Assembly: GCA_016235245.1 (NCBI GenBank)
Contig: JACRLO010000004.1
Coordinates: forward strand, 1 to 64,000
Direction: 5' to 3'
Source of the DNA: Nitrospirota bacterium
GTDB taxonomy: Bacteria > Nitrospirota > Thermodesulfovibrionia > Thermodesulfovibrionales > UBA6898
DNA: 64,000 nucleotides
Of the stretch, positions 15,128 to 24,052 are shown one piece after another. Position numbers and translations under genes: made by a program. How positions within the stretch are numbered: the stretch's first letter is position 1; each line of letters starts with the position of its first letter. Below the pieces are notes generated by a model that did no database searches, had not been told where the DNA came from, and saw only the letters and a program-made list of their open reading frames with translations.

Positions 15128-16372
15128 ATGCCTGACCCTTTGATATCAACTCCTGATACGGTTCTTGCGACCGGTGATCCGGGAGACGAAACTGCCCGCC
15201 GTTATTACTATCAATGGACTTACGCGGCTATCATTTGCTGCATGCTACTAGATGAGACACAAGAAGTTACAGAAGTTTTCTGTGAACACCATGAAGATGT
15301 GCTAATTAAGCATATGGATGGAATGTTTTCAGGTTTGCAAATAAAGACCCGTAGGTCAGATCAAGAAGTATGGAAAACTAGCGATGAGGCTGTGAGGGAC
15401 TCCTGTGTTCGTTTCTCAAAGCTCGAAGCCGAGTTTCCCGGTCAGTTTCGTGCATACCACTTCCTTACGAATCATCCTCTGTACTCTTCTAAGAATGGTC
15501 AGGATCTCCGTCACCTTCTTCAATCAATCAAGGTAACAGCTTCTGTGAATGATCTTTCCGGGCCAGCCGCAAAATTTCTGAATCGTGTATCCAGCGAAGC
15601 TGGTTGCTCCGCTGAATTAGCATTTATCGCATTATCTAAAACTGAAGCCTCTGACGATTTGCCGAAGCTCTCTGATATAGAGACCCGCCTTGTGAGTACA
15701 CTTGCGGGAGTGTGGGCTCGTGCGCGGGATTGTTCTCACACTGCTGTTGTGCAGGCAGCACGAAATCTAATATCGGAGTGCGGACGGGCATCATCCCTTG
15801 CCCATCAGGATATTCTGCCAGCCTATCTTCCTGCTACAGCCGATTATGTGACGGCTGAACTTACTGCACGCCTCGCTGCCAAGAGAATTAGTCGTTTGCA
15901 CATTATAGAAATTCTTGATTCTGGCTTGAATGAGACTGCCACCTTGGTCGGCGATCCCGAAGCCTACGTATTACCAGGCACTGGAACGTCAGATCTTCTT
16001 CTCAAGAAGCTCGACGCAGGCGGCTTTTCCGCTGTCTCTCGCAACTCGGCGTTGGATCTTCGGGACAAAGCTGACTATTTAGGGATTGTCTGGACCAAAA
16101 AACATGGACGTGAATCGGGGCTTCAGAGATACGGACACGTGAGGTCAATTGTGCTTAATGATGCGGCAAGAGCCTTTGAGGTAGCTAAGAGCGAGGAGCG
16201 CAAGTTTGGACTCGAAATGCTTTCCGAAATTCGCTCCCGATTTCAACAACGACGGACAGACAGAAGTCAGTTATACGAATGCAGCAATGAGCATCTTGAA
16301 GGATTCGCATACTCCTTGACTTCAGAGTGCAAGGTTCAATGGAGCCTCGACCGCCCATGGGAGGACGAGTGA
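15128..16372 (+). CDS. DUF4297-type dsDNA nuclease, ABC-3C effector component
   Basis: A 414-residue protein whose N-terminal domain matches the DUF4297/Cap4-type PD-(D/E)xK nuclease: GDETARRYYYQWTYA near residue 18, then E56-D57 in CEHHEDVLI, and LQIKT with the QxK at residues 71-73. DUF4297 nucleases cut double-stranded DNA in several conflict systems. Its C-terminal 200 residues are helical and unnamed. It is the first gene of a three-gene unit: the next gene starts inside its stop (GTGA) and the third encodes a Rad50-like ATPase. That order is the ABC three-component architecture described by Aravind and colleagues. The nuclease is presumably the effector, released or directed by the ATPase after infection is sensed. 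Confidence 0.8.
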   Translation: MPDPLISTPDTVLATGDPGDETARRYYYQWTYAAIICCMLLDETQEVTEVFCEHHEDVLIKHMDGMFSGLQIKTRRSDQEVWKTSDEAVRDSCVRFSKLEAEFPGQFRAYHFLTNHPLYSSKNGQDLRHLLQSIKVTASVNDLSGPAAKFLNRVSSEAGCSAELAFIALSKTEASDDLPKLSDIETRLVSTLAGVWARARDCSHTAVVQAARNLISECGRASSLAHQDILPAYLPATADYVTAELTARLAAKRISRLHIIEILDSGLNETATLVGDPEAYVLPGTGTSDLLLKKLDAGGFSAVSRNSALDLRDKADYLGIVWTKKHGRESGLQRYGHVRSIVLNDAARAFEVAKSEERKFGLEMLSEIRSRFQQRRTDRSQLYECSNEHLEGFAYSLTSECKVQWSLDRPWEDE

Positions 16373-16920
16373 CAGATTTCGTACAGGTGCTCGCCGACCT
16401 CGATCAGTCACCCAAGTTGCATGTGGCGCGAATCCTCATTCTTCTGGCTGCATTTGTGGAAGATGGCCAAGATGGGGCTATCGAAGGGCTGACGAAACTT
16501 GCCAAGTTGGATTTTCTGCTTCGCTATCCGATAATGCTTGAACGAGCACTTGAAGCTAAGAAGCGGTCTATCCGAGAGGTCCAGATAGAGGATCATGAAC
16601 TCCATAGTGTGGAGTCTGAGATGGTGCGATACCGCTTCGGTCCTTGGGATCACCGATATCGTGAATTTCTGAACATTTTAGTAGCAAAAGGACTTGTATC
16701 TATTAGCATGGAAGGTCGAAAGGTCGTCATAACGACCACCGAGCAGGGCCGCATTCGAGCTCAGGAACTCGCTAATGATGAAGTGTTCAAGCCTTATGTC
16801 CGACGATCAAAGATTTTGAAGAGACACTTTGATATAAACGCAACTACCCTCATGCGCTTTATTTATGACACGTTTCCCGAAATTATTTCTTTGCGGGCCA
16901 ATGCCCACATAACGATATGA
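16369..16920 (+). CDS. ABC-3C middle component-like protein
   Basis: A 183-residue protein starting at GTG 16369, within the stop of the nuclease gene (GTGA), which implies coupled translation; an ATG at 16327 would give a longer overlap. The sequence looks like a winged-helix protein: helical N-half (LHVARILILLAAFVEDG), then YRFGPWDHRYREFLNILVAKGLVSI and a beta wing (RKVVITTTEQGRIRAQEL). Middle components in ABC-3C systems bridge ATPase and effector. The specific subtype (MC2-like) is my inference. Its ATGA overlap with the next gene locks the three genes together. Confidence 0.72.
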   Translation: MTDFVQVLADLDQSPKLHVARILILLAAFVEDGQDGAIEGLTKLAKLDFLLRYPIMLERALEAKKRSIREVQIEDHELHSVESEMVRYRFGPWDHRYREFLNILVAKGLVSISMEGRKVVITTTEQGRIRAQELANDEVFKPYVRRSKILKRHFDINATTLMRFIYDTFPEIISLRANAHITI

Positions 16921-18854
16921 AGATTTGCCTTCGACAGCTGGTCGTTCGCACCAGGAGGACCACTGAGCAGATCAACTTCTCTGAGGTCGTGACGTTCCTG
17001 CATGGTCCAGTGAGCACAGGCAAATCGACTGTCGCGCGTCTTGTGGATTATTGTCTGGGAGGGGATCTTGAACGCACCCCTGCTATCCAGCAAGAATTTA
17101 TTGCAGCAGAGCTATCGCTGATCCTTGGAAGCTACAATTGTTTGATCGAGCGATCAGCCAATGACAACCAAAGCGTTCGGGTGACGTGGTCTGGACTGGA
17201 AGATGATACTGGATCAATCAATGCTCCACTCAGTGCTCAATCTGCGCCACTAATTAATGCAGAAGTTTATAGCCTGAGCGACTTGATCTTTTACCTCTGT
17301 GGAGTTAGCCCGATTAAGGTGCGGCAACGAAGCCGTGACCCAGAATCTCCGCTGATTCGTTTGAGCATTCGCGATATCTGGTGGTACTGCTATCTCGATC
17401 AAATGCACTTGGATTCTTCTTTTTTCCGCCTTGAGGACCCATTTCGAGGGAGGAAAAGTCAGGATGCTATGCGATTCTTTACGGGATTGCATTCCGAGCA
17501 GCTTAGCCAGCTCGAAGACGAACTGATGCGGATCATTGATGAGCAAAAATCAAAACGTGACGCAGTGCAGCAGATTCGTTCTTTTATGGCTCGCTTCGAG
17601 CTTGAGTCAGAAATAGATATGGTTGCTCAACTTCAGGCGGCGGAAGCTGAACTTGCCAATGCTGAGCAAAGACGAGCCGAACTTGAACGCACTCGTTCTG
17701 CAGAAACCCATCCGTCAGATACTCTCCGCATGGAGTTGCGACGATTAAGCTCAGATATTGAGAGCATAAGCCAAGCGATTGCCGATGAAAATGAGTCAAT
17801 AGGGGAACAGAAGGCTCTTCGAGCTGAGTTTATTACCGCTAAAACAAAGGCTGGACGAGTTGAGCAAGCTGGGAGAATTCTTGAAGGGGTTAGCTATCAG
17901 CGCTGTCCTGAGTGTGGGTCTGATATATCAAACCGTCCTTCTACTGGAGATCGATGCCGTCTGTGTTGTAATGCTCAGATTGAAGTTTCAATTACGACTC
18001 CGATTGAACTGGAAGCATTTCGCCTGGATCTCAATGAGCGAATCGATCAGATTGCTGATTCCATAATACGCCGCGAACGTGAATTAAGCCGCATGGAACG
18101 TCAGTTGCTGCAGACTCAGAAGCAAAAAGCATCTCTTGATAGACAGTTACAAGAAGAACTTGATAGATACGATTCGGCTTTTGTAGAGAGTATCAGGGGA
18201 TCTGAGAGGGACATCGCTACGCTGGTTGAACGAATTAGATCTCTGCGACGACTGCAACAAATGCCGATAGCGATTGATGCTCTTGAAGAGGAAGCAGGAG
18301 CATTGCAAGGTCAAATCGACCGCCTGCGAACAGATGTTACTGAGGAGAGACATCGGCTGCGCGCTGCCGATGCTAACATAGCTGCAATTGCTGCTGAGTT
18401 TAAACGTATTATGATAGCGGTTTCCTTTCCAGGTGTCTCCAATAATGACGAAGTTGTCATCGACCCTCGGAATTGGAAGCCGACTGTCCTCCATGGTGAT
18501 CAGGAGTGGACCTTCTGGGATACCGGGAGCGGCGGGAAGAAAACGCTGTTCAATGTGTGCTATGCACTCGCCATTCACTCGGTTGCACTGGAACGAGAGA
18601 TGCCTATCCCTGACATATTAATCATCGATAGTCCGACTAAGAATATTAGTGAGGACGAGAATCCAGAGCTTGTGCGATCGCTCTATGCGGAAATCTATAG
18701 GCTCGCTATGGGGCAAAATGGTCGCAGGCTACAATTTATATTGATCGACTCAGATCTTGTTGGGCCGAGTAGTGAACTGCGAAGCTTTTCAGAACGCCGA
18801 ATGGCGGGAGTGCCTGATGCTCCCAGCTTGATACCGTACTACACAGGCCCATAA
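16917..18854 (+). CDS. DUF3732-like ABC ATPase with zinc hook, ABC-3C sensor/motor
   Basis: A 645-residue SMC/Rad50-like ABC ATPase. Seen directly: Walker A HGPVSTGKST near residue 30, long coiled coils on either side of a zinc-hook motif CPECGSD ... CRLCC near residues 329-350, the ABC signature region TGSGGKKTLFN near 536, and Walker B ILIIDSPTKNIS near 568. Like Rad50, such proteins dimerise through the hook and head domains and probably sense DNA structures or phage DNA. It ends the ABC-3C operon. No terminator hairpin is evident in the 228 bases before the next gene. Confidence 0.82.
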   Translation: MKICLRQLVVRTRRTTEQINFSEVVTFLHGPVSTGKSTVARLVDYCLGGDLERTPAIQQEFIAAELSLILGSYNCLIERSANDNQSVRVTWSGLEDDTGSINAPLSAQSAPLINAEVYSLSDLIFYLCGVSPIKVRQRSRDPESPLIRLSIRDIWWYCYLDQMHLDSSFFRLEDPFRGRKSQDAMRFFTGLHSEQLSQLEDELMRIIDEQKSKRDAVQQIRSFMARFELESEIDMVAQLQAAEAELANAEQRRAELERTRSAETHPSDTLRMELRRLSSDIESISQAIADENESIGEQKALRAEFITAKTKAGRVEQAGRILEGVSYQRCPECGSDISNRPSTGDRCRLCCNAQIEVSITTPIELEAFRLDLNERIDQIADSIIRRERELSRMERQLLQTQKQKASLDRQLQEELDRYDSAFVESIRGSERDIATLVERIRSLRRLQQMPIAIDALEEEAGALQGQIDRLRTDVTEERHRLRAADANIAAIAAEFKRIMIAVSFPGVSNNDEVVIDPRNWKPTVLHGDQEWTFWDTGSGGKKTLFNVCYALAIHSVALEREMPIPDILIIDSPTKNISEDENPELVRSLYAEIYRLAMGQNGRRLQFILIDSDLVGPSSELRSFSERRMAGVPDAPSLIPYYTGP

Positions 18855-19082
18855 CCTGATATCGGAACTAAAAGCCGCACGCTCTTGCCTTTTGTGGAGC
18901 CTATTTATTTCGGTGTATGGAAATAAAAAAGAACAGCCCATTTGAGAATGTACTTTTGATTTTACTTCTTCATTGCCATGATGAATCTCTAACGGTTGCC
19001 ATTTAAGCGTGTCCTATAAAATTCCACCAACAAAGAAAATATCTGCTATACTTTTGCTGATTCTCTTATACTTAAGTACAAC

Positions 19083-20045
19083 ATGGGCATTAAGAATATA
19101 TATGAACGTTTCATCTGGTTTGATGATCGGGTAAGACGGAAAAAATACCCGAATACGACAAGCCTTGCTCACGAATTCGAGATATCGGTAAAGACCGCCC
19201 AGCGGGACATCGAGTTTATGAGGGACAGGCTGAACTGCCCTCTGATTTATGATGAGAGTCTTAAGGGCTACCATTACGAGGACGAAACATTCTCTCTGCC
19301 ACTCATGTATCTATCATCTGCTGAACTGTCCTCCCTTGTTGTTGCCCGTAAACTGCTTCAGGACATCAGCGGAAGCTATATTGCCGATGAGATAACCACG
19401 GCTGTCGATAAGATTACCTCAATCATAAAGAAACATGCCGTAAGCCCGGACAGCATGGATGATGTGATGTCATTTCATCTTATTGAGTATTCGCCGGCTC
19501 CTGAGGATATTTTCAGGACTGTGCTTGAGGCTTGCCTTAAGAAGAAAAGACTGTCATTCAATTACAGCTCTCCTGCAAGGAAAGAGGATACCACCCGTTG
19601 CATTGATCCCTATCACTTATTCAACTACATGGGCGCCTGGCATCTTATAGGCTACTGTCATTTGAGAAAAAACATGAGAGACTTCAAGCTCAACCGGATC
19701 AGGACACCCCAAATGCTTGATGAAGGCTTTAGCATTCCACGGGACTTCAGCGCCAAGCACTATTTTCAGTCATCCTTCGGCATATATAAGGGCAAAGACA
19801 AAAAGCAGGTTGTACTCCGCTTTACTCCGGATACGGCAAAATGGATCAGCGATCAGATATGGCACAGAGAGCAGCAGACAAAGACTCTCAAAGATGGTTC
19901 GCTGGAGCTGAGCTTTCCAGTCGCTGATTTCTCCGAGATAGCCCGTGAGATCCTCAAATATGGCTCAGGTGTTGAAGTGCTCAAGCCTGAAGTCCTCCGT
20001 CAGTTCATCAAAGCTGAAATAGATAAAGCCGCCAAGATTTATTAA
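19083..20045 (+). CDS. WYL-domain transcriptional regulator
   Basis: A 320-residue regulator: N-terminal DeoR/HTH_11-type winged helix (LAHEFEISVKTAQRDIEFMRDRLNCPL), a central WYL domain (KKRLSFNYSSPARK ... HLFNYMGAWHLIGYCHLR ... FKLNRIR), and the C-terminal WCX extension (VVLRFTPDTAKWISDQIWH). WYL regulators such as BrxR and CapW repress defence systems and are thought to sense nucleic-acid ligands. It is the first gene after the ABC-3C operon and stands just ahead of the Hsp70/GrpE/phosphatase cluster. The direct repeats TATACTTTTGCTGATT / TATACTTAAGT just upstream may be its own operator. Its likely targets are the two 39-bp elements at 20061 and 21600. Confidence 0.85.
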   Translation: MGIKNIYERFIWFDDRVRRKKYPNTTSLAHEFEISVKTAQRDIEFMRDRLNCPLIYDESLKGYHYEDETFSLPLMYLSSAELSSLVVARKLLQDISGSYIADEITTAVDKITSIIKKHAVSPDSMDDVMSFHLIEYSPAPEDIFRTVLEACLKKKRLSFNYSSPARKEDTTRCIDPYHLFNYMGAWHLIGYCHLRKNMRDFKLNRIRTPQMLDEGFSIPRDFSAKHYFQSSFGIYKGKDKKQVVLRFTPDTAKWISDQIWHREQQTKTLKDGSLELSFPVADFSEIAREILKYGSGVEVLKPEVLRQFIKAEIDKAAKIY

Positions 20046-20060
20046 AGCCATTCCAGACCC

Positions 20061-20099
20061 CGGTCACTCCATGGGGGAGGTCCCACTCTATAATGGAAT
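20061..20099 (+). promoter_or_regulatory. 39-bp promoter-like element, copy 1
   Basis: The element reads CGGTCAC, four bases, TGGGGGAGGTC, six bases, TATAATGGAAT. A second copy with 30 of 39 identical bases and no gaps lies at 21600-21638. TATAAT (20089-20094) is a perfect -10 hexamer, but no TTGACA-like -35 stands 17 bases upstream; the conserved G-rich block occupies that place. This suggests an activator- or repressor-bound promoter. The RNA start would fall just before the GGGAGG ribosome site of the gene at 20116. Confidence 0.65.
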
Positions 20100-20115
20100 A
20101 TAGGGAGGAACTTCA

Positions 20116-20760
20116 ATGTCGATGACTTTTGGCGTAATTCGTTGCGACGCGTGTGATTTCGGAACAAATACCATGAACAACTGGGGCGGATTCTTTTACG
20201 TGTTCTCTGACAAATATGAGCTATGGGTCAGAAGAGAATTGGGCTGGTGCTATACCTGCAACACTATCCAACCGATTGAATATCTGACGGATATTAATAA
20301 ACTGATTGATGTCATCCCTTATCTGCGGAAGGAACTTGTCAAATTAACAGGACATGGCATCCTGAGATTTCTGAGACGGTACTTTGGAAAGAATAGGATA
20401 GAGATAGAGCTTCTCCAGGAAGAGATCATAAAAGCAGAGCGGTTTATTGCTCTTCTAAAAGCCAGACAAAGTCCTCCTAAATGCCTCAAATGTTCCGGCA
20501 GCAAGATTGCGCACTTTGATATTCCGGAGTTTTATGAAAAAAAGGAGCCACAACAAATATCATTTAGGCATCCGGGCTGCAATGGCCAGCTCTGGGTTGA
20601 AGAAAGTGGGTTGCGCATCGCGGCACAGATGAACAGTCGCTACTACACATTAGAGGGAGATTTCATATCCGAGGGTGATAATCAGTCCCCTCAAAGTTAT
20701 TACAGTAAGAGACCAAAGGACCACCCGTTAGACACGATAAAAAGACTCTATTTTGGGTAG
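20116..20760 (+). CDS. Unknown cysteine-rich protein with zinc-binding motifs, 214 aa
   Basis: Unrecognised protein. It begins MSMTFGVIRCDACDFGTN, with a CxxC, then GWCYTCN with another; these four cysteines probably bind one zinc. The middle (about 55-120) is helical and basic, including RFLRRYFGKNRIEIELLQEEIIKAERF, and could form a coiled coil. A third CxxC occurs in KCLKCSGSK near residue 123, with H and C (FRHPGCNGQ) further on, a possible second zinc site. It is first behind the copy-1 39-bp element, and the next gene starts 8 bases downstream. Its tie to Hsp70 is by position and by the shared promoter element. Confidence 0.65.
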   Translation: MSMTFGVIRCDACDFGTNTMNNWGGFFYVFSDKYELWVRRELGWCYTCNTIQPIEYLTDINKLIDVIPYLRKELVKLTGHGILRFLRRYFGKNRIEIELLQEEIIKAERFIALLKARQSPPKCLKCSGSKIAHFDIPEFYEKKEPQQISFRHPGCNGQLWVEESGLRIAAQMNSRYYTLEGDFISEGDNQSPQSYYSKRPKDHPLDTIKRLYFG

Positions 20761-20768
20761 GAGAAAAA

Positions 20769-21590
20769 ATGGACGAACAAACCAGATTTAAGCTGCTGTA
20801 CGGCGGCATTTATGATGTCAATATCACCCTGACGAAATGCTACAGTTATGGCTGCCTCTATTTCCGGGTTTCTGTCGGGAATCAAAGTGTAGATGTAAAA
20901 GCCTGTAATACTACTGACTATTTCCCGGGCTTTATCCGTTGGATAGAGGCTATTGCTGTCGGAGTTGAAGAATGTGCGTTTGTGGCTGACGAAGAAGGAG
21001 GAATTGATAAGAAATTTGTTTATGAAAGAGGAAGAGATGGCATATTCATAATTATGAACTATGGGGATAAAGATGAATTATTGGTGGCGCCGGTAAATAC
21101 CAAACAAATGGTAAAAGCCTTTTACGAAGGGCTAAGAGCATTTGCCACATCATCGATATATGATAGAAGGAGTTGGGAAGGGGACAGAATTGCAGATCGT
21201 CTTCTTGACGCAAAATTCCTTCCGGATAGCGCAGCCGAAATACTCGATCACATGCTGACTCTCAGTGTACAGGAGTTAAAAGAGCTTATTCATAAAGTAG
21301 CACCTATCTGCCTTCCATTTCCTGATCCTGGTCCCTGCAATCCGCCCGCTGAGTTTCATGAAGTCCTGTTTTCAAACCCTGATCAAGATAATCCCGGCAA
21401 AACAATTGATTATCTCGGAAGCTTTTGGTACTGGGATGTTCCAGGTGAGTATGACAGTTGGGATGTTGAAGCCAAACGAAAATATTTGATCGATACAATG
21501 AATGAGAAAGCGCCTTGGGAAGATGAAGGAACTATATTTGCCAACATCCACTCTGACATTATCGAACAATGGATAGATAAAGAAGAATAA
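20769..21590 (+). CDS. Unknown protein, 273 aa, in the Hsp70-TPR cluster
   Basis: An acidic protein of unknown function, with AGGAG upstream of the ATG and 8 bases after the previous stop. The first 120 residues are beta-rich (KLLYGGIYDVNITLTKCYSYG, YFRVSVGNQ). The rest is mostly helical and includes a pattern LLDAKFLPDSAAEILDHMLTLS. No membrane segment or signal peptide. It is the last gene of the first transcription unit of the cluster and is followed by the copy-2 promoter element. I see no catalytic signature, so it could be an adaptor or substrate-binding part. Confidence 0.62.
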   Translation: MDEQTRFKLLYGGIYDVNITLTKCYSYGCLYFRVSVGNQSVDVKACNTTDYFPGFIRWIEAIAVGVEECAFVADEEGGIDKKFVYERGRDGIFIIMNYGDKDELLVAPVNTKQMVKAFYEGLRAFATSSIYDRRSWEGDRIADRLLDAKFLPDSAAEILDHMLTLSVQELKELIHKVAPICLPFPDPGPCNPPAEFHEVLFSNPDQDNPGKTIDYLGSFWYWDVPGEYDSWDVEAKRKYLIDTMNEKAPWEDEGTIFANIHSDIIEQWIDKEE

Positions 21591-21599
21591 TTTAAACCT

Positions 21600-21638
21600 C
21601 GGACACGCTTTGGGGGAGGTCGTCCTTTATACTGGAAT
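21600..21638 (+). promoter_or_regulatory. 39-bp promoter-like element, copy 2
   Basis: Second copy of the element at 20061: CGGACAC, four bases, TGGGGGAGGTC, six bases, TATACTGGAAT, with identical spacing throughout. The -10-like TATACT is at 21628-21633. It lies 32 bases before the ATG of the Hsp70-TPR gene, which has its own AGGAGG. Matching control elements before both transcription units imply that the unit at 20116-21590 and the unit at 21671-26750 respond to the same factor. Confidence 0.65.
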
Positions 21639-21670
21639 CAGGAAACAAAAAAGGTATTCAGGAGGGCGAC

Positions 21671-24052
21671 ATGAGCAAGGTATATTTTGGTATCGATCTC
21701 GGGACAAGCAGGTCATCTATAAGCTATGTAGTCGATAATCCCCGCGCAGGACAGGGTGTCTATCTGGAACCCGAAACAGTCAAGTTCAGTCCGCCTCCAG
21801 GCGCAACAGCATACCATCATCTGCAACGTTACCCGTCGGTAATTTATCTCGAAAGAAAACAGAAGAAGCTGAAAATCATCTCGGGGTTTGAGGCCGATGC
21901 TGCAGCCAGCGGGAAACTGGCAAAGCCTTTCGAGAGTCTCTTCGCATCCGCAAAGTCCGATATGGGCACGTTGAGAATATATGAGGATTCAATATCGCCT
22001 GATATATCTACCCCGAAGGAGGTCTCGGCTGAGATAATCAGGCAGCTTATAAGGGCAGCAGAAAAAGAGACCGGCATTTCGCCAAAGAACTGTAACGTTG
22101 TAATAACCGTTCCGGCTTCTTTCATGCATAACCAGCGAAAGGACACATTGGAGGCAGCTAAAATGGCTGGCCTTAATATCGATGAGGGAGACCTCCTTGA
22201 CGAACCGATTGCAGCATTCATCCACATGGCCTGTCACCAGAAGCTTGATGCAAGACTCGACATGAAGACCTCGAAGAAGATACTTATGTTTGATCTGGGT
22301 GCCGGCACCTGTGACATATCACTTTTTGAGGCTGCCTATGATATAGAGCAGTTACAATCCGGCGTGGGCCTTCAGATAAAAAACAGAGCAATCAGCAACT
22401 ACAAAAAGCTGGGCGGCGACAACATTGATCTTCACATAGTTGAAGAGGAGCTTTTACCAGCCTTCTGTGAAAAAAACGGTATAGACTTCAAGACACTCAA
22501 GGAGAAGACAAAGCGTGAAGTGCGGTTCAGGCTGAAGGCTGTGGCAAAACTTCTGAAGGAATCTCTCTGCAGGCAGCTCGACACTCATCGGACGACAAAA
22601 GAGGTGCGGCAGTCATGGGCAATAGATTCAATGGTCATTTCATCGTTTGACGAAAGGACAAAGAAAGTCCATGGCAATATGTCTTTGAAAAGGTTTATGG
22701 AATTAATGGAGCCTTTTGTGACAGATGATCTCGAAAGCTCTTATAAGGTTGCCGATGACTATTACACCTTTTCCTTCTTTGGGCCAGTCGTCAATGCCCT
22801 AAGGAAAGCAGGCTTGCGCATGGCTGATATTGACGGCTTCATATTTAACGGTGGCAGCTGCCATAACCCTGTTATAAAAAAGGCTTTTTCCGGATACTAT
22901 CAGCTCTCGCATGCAAATTTCTTCGAAACCCCTGATCTCGATAGGTCGGTATCCCAGGGCGCAGCCATACACTGCTACCATCGCCATAAGAATGAAAGAA
23001 TAATTGTTGCGCCTATCGTTAACACTGAAATAGGGATCTATACCTATGGCCTGAAAAGAGAGGCGTTGGTAAAGGCCGGAGCAGAACTCCCCTTCCCGCA
23101 TGAGGGATATTTTATCAATGATAATTTCTGTGTGCCGAAGGACAATCTGGACAGTGTCGGCATATCCATATATGCGGATGATGGCAGGGTCATAAGCAAC
23201 CTCAGACTCGCATTGCCTCCCCACACGGCAAAAGGGGAACCGATCAGTATTGGCATCAGCATAGACCGCAATAAAGTCATGAGTTTCACCGCTGCCCTGA
23301 AAAATGCACCTGATTCAAAAATGAAGGTGGAGATTAGTCATCCCTGGACCCATAATGTAAATACCCCTGAGGATATGGACGTCGGAAGGTGCTGGGAGCA
23401 GATTGCTGAAATGAGGATGAAGGGCTCGTCTGTCCCACATGATAAGCTGATCGATCTGTCAATTAAGGAACGCCTCAGGGGAAACTCAACAGCTGCCCTC
23501 GAAATACTTCAGCGGCTTGAGGATAAAGGTATTCAGACGGCGAGGATTAACAATGCGATTGCTCTTGCCTATGGTGATCTTGATGAAGAGGAAAAAGCCC
23601 TGGAATATTTTAAAAGGGCAGTCGAGCTGGAGCCACGGAATGCTGTTATGCTGGCGAACTATGGCAGTCAACTTGTGATGTGCGGTCAGGTCACTGAAGC
23701 AATCCCTAAATTAAGAGAGTCAATTGATATCGATCCGGATGAATATATTGCCTATAACTGGCTTGGACATGCTTATCGGCATATCGGAGAAGAAGATAAT
23801 GCCCGCCAGGAGTTCAAAAAGGCCCAACAACTCCTGAGGGCAGTAAGTTCAAGGTATCCTGACAATGATTGGTATTTGAAATATATGGAGGGGGTGCACA
23901 GAGCTCTTGGTGAGTATGATGAGGCCGACAGGGCCAGAAAGCAACAGCAGAATGCGCGCAACACCAGGCTACTGAACGGAAGTCCCGAAGCCCTTGTTGC
24001 AGGGCCTGATTCAGGGATATGGGAGGAGGCTGATCTTTTTGAAAACAAATAA
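21671..24052 (+). CDS. Hsp70/DnaK-like ATPase with C-terminal TPR repeats
   Basis: A 793-residue Hsp70-family protein of unusual shape. Its ATPase domain shows phosphate motif 1 (YFGIDLGTSRSSIS, residues 4-17), phosphate motif 2 (ILMFDLGAGTCDISLF near 205) and the adenosine motif (GFIFNGGSC near 390). A beta-rich stretch from about 440 to 580 stands where the substrate-binding domain should be, but I cannot match it to the DnaK domain. Residues about 593-725 form at least three TPR units, for example ALAYGDLDEEEKALEYFKRA and YNWLGHAYRHIGEEDNARQE. The C-terminal lid of true DnaK is absent. The next gene encodes a GrpE-like protein, which fits an Hsp70 that needs nucleotide exchange. Substrate recognition by the TPRs is inferred. 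Confidence 0.85.
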   Translation: MSKVYFGIDLGTSRSSISYVVDNPRAGQGVYLEPETVKFSPPPGATAYHHLQRYPSVIYLERKQKKLKIISGFEADAAASGKLAKPFESLFASAKSDMGTLRIYEDSISPDISTPKEVSAEIIRQLIRAAEKETGISPKNCNVVITVPASFMHNQRKDTLEAAKMAGLNIDEGDLLDEPIAAFIHMACHQKLDARLDMKTSKKILMFDLGAGTCDISLFEAAYDIEQLQSGVGLQIKNRAISNYKKLGGDNIDLHIVEEELLPAFCEKNGIDFKTLKEKTKREVRFRLKAVAKLLKESLCRQLDTHRTTKEVRQSWAIDSMVISSFDERTKKVHGNMSLKRFMELMEPFVTDDLESSYKVADDYYTFSFFGPVVNALRKAGLRMADIDGFIFNGGSCHNPVIKKAFSGYYQLSHANFFETPDLDRSVSQGAAIHCYHRHKNERIIVAPIVNTEIGIYTYGLKREALVKAGAELPFPHEGYFINDNFCVPKDNLDSVGISIYADDGRVISNLRLALPPHTAKGEPISIGISIDRNKVMSFTAALKNAPDSKMKVEISHPWTHNVNTPEDMDVGRCWEQIAEMRMKGSSVPHDKLIDLSIKERLRGNSTAALEILQRLEDKGIQTARINNAIALAYGDLDEEEKALEYFKRAVELEPRNAVMLANYGSQLVMCGQVTEAIPKLRESIDIDPDEYIAYNWLGHAYRHIGEEDNARQEFKKAQQLLRAVSSRYPDNDWYLKYMEGVHRALGEYDEADRARKQQQNARNTRLLNGSPEALVAGPDSGIWEEADLFENK

